From JAVVEH01 sp032251435 (GTDB lineage: Bacteria > Verrucomicrobiota > Lentisphaeria > Oligosphaerales > MVZH01): a stretch of DNA of 20,824 bases. Where the stretch lies: contig JAVVEH010000061.1 in NCBI GenBank assembly GCA_032251435.1, positions 1 through 20,824 on the forward strand, in the 5' to 3' direction. Numbering within the stretch: the first letter of the stretch is position 1; the number at the start of each line of letters is the position of its first letter. The notes under the pieces were generated by a model. The model was not told the DNA's origin and did not search any database. It saw nothing but the letters and a program-made list of their open reading frames with translations. Shown here piece after piece: positions 15,541-20,824 of this stretch. Made by a program: the position numbers and the translations under genes.

Positions 15541-18500
15541 TCACGCGGTCGTGACGGCCAAGTGTTTGATTTCCCGCAAATCCAGTTTCCCGGTGCCCAG
15601 AATGGGGAACTTTTCGACATGGACAAACGCCTGCCGTCTGGGGATCCAAAGGTTTGGCAACCCGCTGGCCGTCAATTCACGGTGCACCTGGTCCAAATCC
15701 ACGTCCGTGGCGCAGAGCGCGACCAGCCGTTCTCCCTTTTTGTCATCCGGCACGCCGGTGACCACGCATTTGCGGTCACACATCGTTCCTATGATCGCGT
15801 TGATTTCCTCCTCCACACGCTCATGGGGCACCATTTCTCCGCCGATTTTACTGAATCGGCTCAAGCGATCATGTATCGTGATAAAGCCGTCTCTGTCCAC
15901 AGCCGCGATGTCCCCAGTCACATACCAACCGTCCCGCAGGACTTCGGCGCTCCGTTCCGGATCGCCGAAATAGCCCAGCATCACGTTCGCTCCCCTGACA
16001 AGCAGCACGCCCTGTTCCCCGCATGGCGCGGTCTGGCCGGAAGACCGCGGGTCTTCCAAGCTGTCCGGAGTCACAATTTTCACCGCCACCCCCGGCAAAG
16101 CCCGGCCGACCGTTCCGGGTCGGCCGCCTTCCTGAGTCCATTGGCCATGGCTGACATCAGGCAGGTTCAAGGCGGCGGCGGGTGACAATTCCGTGCAGCC
16201 ATATCCCTCGCGGGGTGTGACGCCGAATTTCCGCTCAAACATGGCGGCCAGCTTTGGCGACAACTTTTCCGCGCCGGTGATGACTTGCCGGACGCTGGCC
16301 AATTGCTCCTTTCCGCAGCGGCGGAAAATGCCGCTGAGAAAGGTCGGCGGCGTGATGATCACCGTGATGTTATACGCTTCACAGGCCTTCCCGACCGCGT
16401 TAAAATCCAGGGGATTGGGGCAATAGACCACGCTATGCCCGCAGATAAACGGATACCACAGATTCCCCAACAGGCCAAATGAGTGAAAACAGGGCAGGTT
16501 GCCCAGCACCTTGTCATGTTTGCCCAACTGCAATGTCCGCCGCAACGCTTCAACATTGGCGTTCACGTTGGCGTGGGACAGCATGACGCCTTTCGGGGTG
16601 CCGGTACTGCCGCTCGAAAAAAGGATTGTCGCCAGATTTTCCGGTGTTGTCCGCCCCCCCCGGCGCCATAATCCCGCCACGAAATGGCTGGGTAACATCC
16701 AGAAAGCCAGGGCGGAGAACCGGCCCGCCCGCTCCAGTTCCCGTTTGTTTAACTCTTCGAGACACAGATAGCGGGGATCCGTGGGCAGGGCGGCTTTTTG
16801 GAGAAAGGCCCGGGATGTGATGACCACGTCCATGTCACATGCTTCCATGGCTTTGGCGAGACAGTCTCCGCCAACGGTGAAATTTAAATTCACCGGTGTC
16901 TTGCCAATCAAGGTCACGGCCAGATTGGTCACCGCGCAGGGGACGGAAGACGGCAACAGAATGCCCACGGTTTCCGCCGCCTCACAGCGGGTGGCCAGAT
17001 GTCTTCCCAGCGCCAGCGCGCGGACCGCCAGGGCGGCATACGACAACGGGGCTTTCCCGTTATCCGCGGCGCACGGACGGAAAGGGCATTTTTTCGCCGT
17101 GCGGAGAAAGCGCGTGCTGACGCGTTCCGTCAAGGCGGTCGCCATGCTTAAATCGGCCGCCAATTCCGAGACGACTTGCCGCACATCGTGCGCCGGTGTC
17201 GCCGCTGGCAAGGGCGATCCGAAAGCCAATGAGACCTTGACGGGAAAGTGACTTGTCCACGGGCTGACAAAGCGCCCGTTATGATAGGTGTAAGCCGTGC
17301 CGTGCAAGCCTTCCAGGCAGGCCGGGATAATGGGCGCGGTCTGTTTCCGCATAATGATTTCAAGTCCCCGGTTAAACGCCTGTAACGCGCCAGTCCGGGT
17401 CAAGGCGCCTTCCGCGAAGATGCCGACCACCTCCCCGGCCGCGACCCGCTGGCCGGCCAGATGAAGGGCTTTGGCGATGTCACGGGGGGAGTCATCCGCG
17501 GAAATCGGGATGGCGCCGGCCATCCGGGCGATTGGATTTAGGCGTTTTTTAGTGAAGAAGCTCCGAGCCATGATGAACCGGATCGGCCGGGGGCAAGCGG
17601 CCAAAAGAAGGAGGGGGTCAGCGTAAGAAATATGGTTGCACACGATGAGCGCCCCACCCGTTTCAGGAATATGGTCCACACCCGTGGCTTTTAGCCGGTA
17701 AAAAGGCCGTAACGCCAGCCGGAGGACATCTAAGATCAGGGGCTCGGCCAACTCTTTGGCAGTGATAAAGGCGACCACGATCATCAGGCCGCCGGCGAGC
17801 ATGAAGATGCCGGCGCTTGAAAAGCCCAGCAGACGGCTGCAGATCCAGAAGATCGGGTAGGCCAGCAGCATGGCGGAAAAATTCATCATGTTCCGAAACG
17901 CCATGAGTCGGCCGCGGGACCCTTTCGGGCTGGCTTTTTGCAGATGGGAAATGAGCGGGATACCATAGAACCCGCCGCCGACACCCAGAATAAACAACAC
18001 GATGGCGGTCAGGACACACGACGCGCTGGCGAGAACAAGCCCGATGCTGCAGGCGGCCATCAGCAAGCCCCCGACCGGCGTGAACCCGAACCGGATCCGG
18101 TGCCGGGACAAGTGCCCGGTAAAGGCGCTGCCGAGACCAATGCCCAGTCCAAGAGAAGCCAGCAGCCACCCCGTCGCCCGGTCATCAAGCGCCATTCGCT
18201 CTTTGGCGTGAAGAAGAAGGGTGACCTGGAACAAGGCGCTCATAAACCAGAAGAACGCGGTGGCCGCTGTGCATTTTGCTAACGAAGGCTGTTGGCGGAG
18301 TTCACGCAGAGAGCTGGCTAGTTCCGGCCCGGGATTGAAACAAAGCGCCCGGTCGGGATCGGCGGGTTTCATCGCCGGGATTCCCAAGCTGGTCAGTGTC
18401 CCGATGGCGGCGACACCCATGAAAAAAGCGCTGGTCGTCCAAATGGACTTTCCCAGAAAAGCGGACAGCCGCCCGCCCGCCACCGTGCCGGCGATAATCG

Positions 18501-18984
18501 CTAGAAACGTGGCTAATTGAACGATTCCGTTGGCTTTCGGAAGATCCTTCCCGCGCAGCATTTCCGGCATGCACCCATACTTCGCCGGCCCGAAAAACGC
18601 GCTTTGCGCGCCCATCAAAAAGACGACCGCCAGCAGGGCGGCAATGCTGCCGACGCAAAAAGCGGCAGCCCCAAACCCCATGACGATGATCTCCGCCACC
18701 TTGCTGGCGATCATGATCCGGCGTTTACTGAATCGGTCCGCCAAACTGCCGGCGTAGGTGGAAAAAAGAATAAACGGCAGGGTGAAAAACATGCCCGCCA
18801 AAGCGAGAGACGTATTCCTGGCATCGCTGCTGCTCAATGAGCTGACGGCATATAATGACACCACCAGTTTAAAGGCGTTGTCATTAAAAGCGCCGAGAAA
18901 TTGCGTCGTCACAAAGGCGCGGAATCCGCGGCTTTGTGTCGGGAGGTCAAGCGAAGCGGTCATTGAAATGGATGATGATGTCAT
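15541..18984 (-). CDS. aas: LplT-type transporter / acyltransferase / acyl-ACP synthetase fusion (Aas-like)
   Basis: A 1147-residue protein that should flip lysophospholipids inward and re-acylate them, joining the tasks of E. coli LplT and Aas. Domains: an MFS transporter (about 15-420, FLGAFNDNAFK, LADRFSKRR); a PlsC-type acyltransferase with HX4D at His451-Asp456 and the FAEGALTRTG block; then an AMP-binding acyl-ACP synthetase. The last has the phosphate loop SSGSTGTPKG (about 789-798), YGCTE, YVTGD, and the C-terminal lysine motif GTGKLD (Lys1133). Residues look intact in all three parts. The start is uncertain: ATG 18984 has GAAGGA about ten bases upstream, ATG 18993 is nearer to it, ATG 18963 is also in frame. 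A run of eight G on the coding strand (16654-16661) lies just before the phosphate loop. Confidence 0.93.
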   Translation of the reverse strand: MTSSSISMTASLDLPTQSRGFRAFVTTQFLGAFNDNAFKLVVSLYAVSSLSSSDARNTSLALAGMFFTLPFILFSTYAGSLADRFSKRRIMIASKVAEIIVMGFGAAAFCVGSIAALLAVVFLMGAQSAFFGPAKYGCMPEMLRGKDLPKANGIVQLATFLAIIAGTVAGGRLSAFLGKSIWTTSAFFMGVAAIGTLTSLGIPAMKPADPDRALCFNPGPELASSLRELRQQPSLAKCTAATAFFWFMSALFQVTLLLHAKERMALDDRATGWLLASLGLGIGLGSAFTGHLSRHRIRFGFTPVGGLLMAACSIGLVLASASCVLTAIVLFILGVGGGFYGIPLISHLQKASPKGSRGRLMAFRNMMNFSAMLLAYPIFWICSRLLGFSSAGIFMLAGGLMIVVAFITAKELAEPLILDVLRLALRPFYRLKATGVDHIPETGGALIVCNHISYADPLLLLAACPRPIRFIMARSFFTKKRLNPIARMAGAIPISADDSPRDIAKALHLAGQRVAAGEVVGIFAEGALTRTGALQAFNRGLEIIMRKQTAPIIPACLEGLHGTAYTYHNGRFVSPWTSHFPVKVSLAFGSPLPAATPAHDVRQVVSELAADLSMATALTERVSTRFLRTAKKCPFRPCAADNGKAPLSYAALAVRALALGRHLATRCEAAETVGILLPSSVPCAVTNLAVTLIGKTPVNLNFTVGGDCLAKAMEACDMDVVITSRAFLQKAALPTDPRYLCLEELNKRELERAGRFSALAFWMLPSHFVAGLWRRGGRTTPENLATILFSSGSTGTPKGVMLSHANVNANVEALRRTLQLGKHDKVLGNLPCFHSFGLLGNLWYPFICGHSVVYCPNPLDFNAVGKACEAYNITVIITPPTFLSGIFRRCGKEQLASVRQVITGAEKLSPKLAAMFERKFGVTPREGYGCTELSPAAALNLPDVSHGQWTQEGGRPGTVGRALPGVAVKIVTPDSLEDPRSSGQTAPCGEQGVLLVRGANVMLGYFGDPERSAEVLRDGWYVTGDIAAVDRDGFITIHDRLSRFSKIGGEMVPHERVEEEINAIIGTMCDRKCVVTGVPDDKKGERLVALCATDVDLDQVHRELTASGLPNLWIPRRQAFVHVEKFPILGTGKLDLREIKHLAVTTA

Positions 18985-19195
18985 GGTCAGCATGTCCTTC
19001 TTCACAGCCAGGCTGATGTTCTTTTTTGACCGCCCGCGGATGATCCGGGACGGCCACAGGTCATGACAGTGTTGTAACAAGCCGCGTGCCAAAACCGCAC
19101 CAAATGATTTATTCAGTTGCCAGTCAACAGGTAATGAAATTTCAAGAAAAATAAAACCGCGGGTGCCACTCTCGCCATGAGACAAAAAATGACCG

Positions 19196-19275
19196 GACCA
19201 GTCAACAAATGCACAACCGGTCGAGTCCGGCTCTGTCAGAGCCAAGGATGATGAGCCAAAGGGTTTTGACTGGTC
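19196..19275. repeat. 10-bp inverted repeat enclosing a small hairpin
   Basis: GACCAGTCAA (19196-19205) and its exact complement TTGACTGGTC (19266-19275) enclose 60 bp. Inside lies the perfect hairpin GGCTCT-GTC-AGAGCC (19229-19243). The arms could form a stem or be a pair of protein-binding sites. Confidence 0.55.
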
Positions 19276-19299
19276 GAGACGGCTGTTTTCGAGAACTAC

Positions 19300-19418
19300 C
19301 AGAGGCAGTCAGGCAGAAAACGGTCCATGGAGCGCATGCGCCTGCCTCGGCGAAGCCAAGTTTGGCGAAGACGGGTCCCGGATGCACCTGCCCGCACCTG
19401 TCTGCCTCACTGCCTGTG
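19300..19418. repeat. 18-bp imperfect inverted repeat around a central palindrome
   Basis: The arm at 19300-19317 (CAGAGGCAGTCAGGCAGA) is the reverse complement of 19401-19418 at 16 of 18 positions. The 83 bp between them contain the perfect palindrome GCGCATGCGC (19332-19341). This looks like a small mobile-element remnant or a dispersed palindromic repeat; no transposase is nearby. Confidence 0.6.
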
Positions 19419-19432
19419 GGTAGATTGCTTGA

Positions 19433-19453
19433 GCTTGCGCTCCAGCTGCAAGC
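19433..19453. repeat. 6-bp stem hairpin downstream of ychF
   Basis: GCTTGC (19433-19438) and GCAAGC (19448-19453) flank a 9-base loop, about 24 bp past the ychF stop. No T-run follows on the minus strand, so it is not a classic terminator, although it could protect the ychF mRNA 3' end. Confidence 0.4.
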
Positions 19454-19476
19454 GACCCGCCTGTAGCGCTTGAACT

Positions 19477-20565
19477 TTACACGTTAAACAGGAAGTGACA
19501 GATGTCCCCGTCCCGCATGAGGTACTCCTTGCCTTCAACCTTGAGCTTTCCCGCGGCGCGGATGGCCTGCTCGGTTTTATGCTCTTTCAAGGCTTCCAGC
19601 GAATAGACCTCCGCCCGGATAAACCCGCGCTCAAAATCGGTGTGGATCACTCCCGCCGCCTGCGGGGCGGTGGCGCCGGCGGGAACAGTCCAGGCGCGGA
19701 TCTCTTTGGGCCCGGCGGTGAAATAACTCTGCAACCCAAGTAGAGCGTAAGCGGCCTTAGCGACAGTGGCTAACGCGGGTTCAGTCATGCCCATGGATTC
19801 GAGCATCTCGTTTCGATCCGCCTCATCCAATTCTCCCAGCTCCGCCTCCAGAGCGGCGCAGACGTACACAACGCCGGCGGCGTTGGCTTCGGCGTAGGCG
19901 CTCACCGCCCGGCACAACTCACTGTCGCCGTGCAACCCGGCTTCATCCACATTGGCCACATACAGCACTTTTTTGGCGGTGATCAGTCCCATGCCACGGA
20001 TGCATTTCAGCTCATCAGGGGTCATCTCAAGCGTTCGGACCGGCACCCCTTCAGCCAAGGCCCCGATGCAACGCTCCAGCACGGAGGCCCGAAGGATCGC
20101 CTCTTTATCCTTCTGTTTGACTTTCGTTTGAGTTTTTTTCAACGCCGCTTCAGCGGACGCTAAATCAGCCAGCATCAATTCGGTTTCGATGGTGTCAATG
20201 TCCCGGACGGGATCCAATCCCCCCTCCACGTGCGTGACATTCTCATCGTCAAAACAGCGGACCACATGCAGAATGGCGTCCACTTCCCGGATGTGACTGA
20301 GAAATTTATTCCCCAGCCCCTCTCCTTGACTGGCGCCCCGCACCAAACCGGCGATATCCACAACCGTTAACATCGCCGGAATGATTTTCTGGGTGTCAAT
20401 AAACCGGTTAATCTCCGCCAACCGGTGATCTGGCACGGGAACAATCCCGGTGTTGGGCTCAATCGTGCAGAAGGGATAATTCCGCGCGGCCGCGCCCACA
20501 TTGGTCAGGGCGTTAAATAATGTGCTTTTGCCCACATTGGGCAGACCGACGATACCGACTTCCAT
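19477..20565 (-). CDS. ychF: YchF/OLA1-type translation-associated ATPase
   Basis: An Obg-related P-loop protein that binds ribosomes and, unlike most relatives, prefers ATP. The 362-residue product has the P-loop GLPNVGKST (7-15), the switch region (NYPFCTIEPNTG), the DIAGLVRGASQGEGLGNKFL block, and ANVDE in place of the usual NKxD base-recognition motif, as in the family. It ends with a C-terminal TGS domain (GKEYLMRDGDICHFLFNV). Length is exactly that of the family. The ATG at 20565 has AGGTG five bases upstream and starts directly on the first beta strand. It stands alone, 492 bp from the aas start. No strong promoter was identified in the region upstream of it. Confidence 0.97.
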   Translation of the reverse strand: MEVGIVGLPNVGKSTLFNALTNVGAAARNYPFCTIEPNTGIVPVPDHRLAEINRFIDTQKIIPAMLTVVDIAGLVRGASQGEGLGNKFLSHIREVDAILHVVRCFDDENVTHVEGGLDPVRDIDTIETELMLADLASAEAALKKTQTKVKQKDKEAILRASVLERCIGALAEGVPVRTLEMTPDELKCIRGMGLITAKKVLYVANVDEAGLHGDSELCRAVSAYAEANAAGVVYVCAALEAELGELDEADRNEMLESMGMTEPALATVAKAAYALLGLQSYFTAGPKEIRAWTVPAGATAPQAAGVIHTDFERGFIRAEVYSLEALKEHKTEQAIRAAGKLKVEGKEYLMRDGDICHFLFNV

Positions 20566-20671
20566 GCGCTCACCTGATTGGATTCAATACATGATATGAA
20601 AAATGCGTTCATAACATACTCAGCGAAAGAGGATTTACCATTGAATCGCCGGGACCACGGCAATGAAGAGT

Positions 20672-20824
20672 CGTGAATCGTGAAAAGCGTGAAGCGTGGA
20701 AAGCGTGGAAAGCGTGGAAAGCGTGAAAAGCGTGAAAAGCGTGGAAAGCGTGAAAAGCGTGAAAAGCGTGGAAAGCGTGGAAAGCGTGGAAAGCGTGGAA
20801 AGCGTGGAAAGCGTGGAAAGCGTG
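20672..20824. repeat. 9-bp tandem repeat array (right edge)
   Basis: About 16-17 head-to-tail copies of CGTGGAAAG, with CGTGAAAAG variants, after two shortened first copies (CGTGAAT and CGTGAAG). The array runs off the right edge. It lies upstream of ychF with about 100 bp of non-repeat sequence between. The unit is the left-edge unit with one base changed. Confidence 0.95.

Larger units (their letters stand above)
18985..19476. other. 492-bp intergenic region rich in inverted repeats
   Basis: No gene is supported here, although an open frame continues upstream of aas to 19245. The aas-proximal half (about 19080-19190) is AT-rich, as expected for a promoter, but no clear -35/-10 pair was found. 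CCAGTCAA occurs at 19120-19127 and 19198-19205 and inverted at 19266-19273. The ychF-proximal half carries nested inverted repeats, listed separately. Direct copies of GGCGAAG occur near 19350-19370. Confidence 0.6.

Noticed and set aside
18985..19245. Extension of the fusion protein by 87 residues upstream
   Set aside because: The sequence is AT-rich, resembles no LplT N-terminus, and a suitable start with a ribosome-binding site exists near 18984-18993.
19202..19466. Short overlapping ORFs on both strands between aas and ychF
   Set aside because: They cross the inverted repeats, lack start signals and look unlike proteins.

Overview
The window reads as chromosomal DNA from a Gram-negative bacterium of moderately high G+C. 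It carries ordinary housekeeping genes (a tRNA-dihydrouridine synthase, tatA, an NAD+-dependent DNA ligase, yraN, ychF) beside cell-envelope genes. The cues are periplasmic TPR proteins with signal peptides, an ExbB/ExbD/ExbD motor, a Tat component and a lysophospholipid-recycling protein. The style (ExbB with its own signal peptide, two ExbDs, very large TPR proteins, an unlinked GH78 rhamnosidase) is what I would expect from the Planctomycetota-Verrucomicrobiota-Kiritimatiellota-Lentisphaerota group. That placement is an inference; no 16S or other diagnostic gene is present.

Layout. Positions 1-450 hold no gene: a 9-bp tandem array, a short phased A-tract stretch and an 8-bp tandem array. 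Three minus-strand genes follow (dus, tatA, ligA), with another 9-bp array between dus and tatA. A divergent control region (about 4190-4409) has a promoter facing ligA and another facing a tRNA-Pro(CGG). The tRNA lies only 34 bp upstream of a plus-strand operon: a 1375-residue exported TPR/coiled-coil protein, a 247-residue ORF (best start 244 residues) that is also exported and helical, exbB, exbD, a second exbD, then yraN. Convergent to yraN is a minus-strand GH78 alpha-L-rhamnosidase-like gene, divergent from a MagIII-like DNA glycosylase gene. Next comes a minus-strand three-part fusion (LplT-type transporter, PlsC-type acyltransferase, acyl-ACP synthetase), a non-coding region full of inverted repeats, and ychF. 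The window ends inside another 9-bp array that differs by one base from the array at the left edge.

How the parts work together. The most coherent unit is 4522-11324: one ExbB-type proton channel with two different ExbD-type rotor or stator partners and two exported partners, but no TonB, TolA, TolB or Pal gene. It looks like a proton-motive-force-driven envelope machine whose output component may be the giant TPR/coiled-coil protein. Secondary observations are a C10 tract inside exbB, an 8-bp triplication that adds residues to the second ExbD, and hairpins between operon genes. Others are a roughly 60-residue insertion in LigA, and a palindrome at the expected transcription start of the rhamnosidase gene. 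Both window ends fall in near-identical repeat arrays, which suggests that such arrays are dispersed in the genome.
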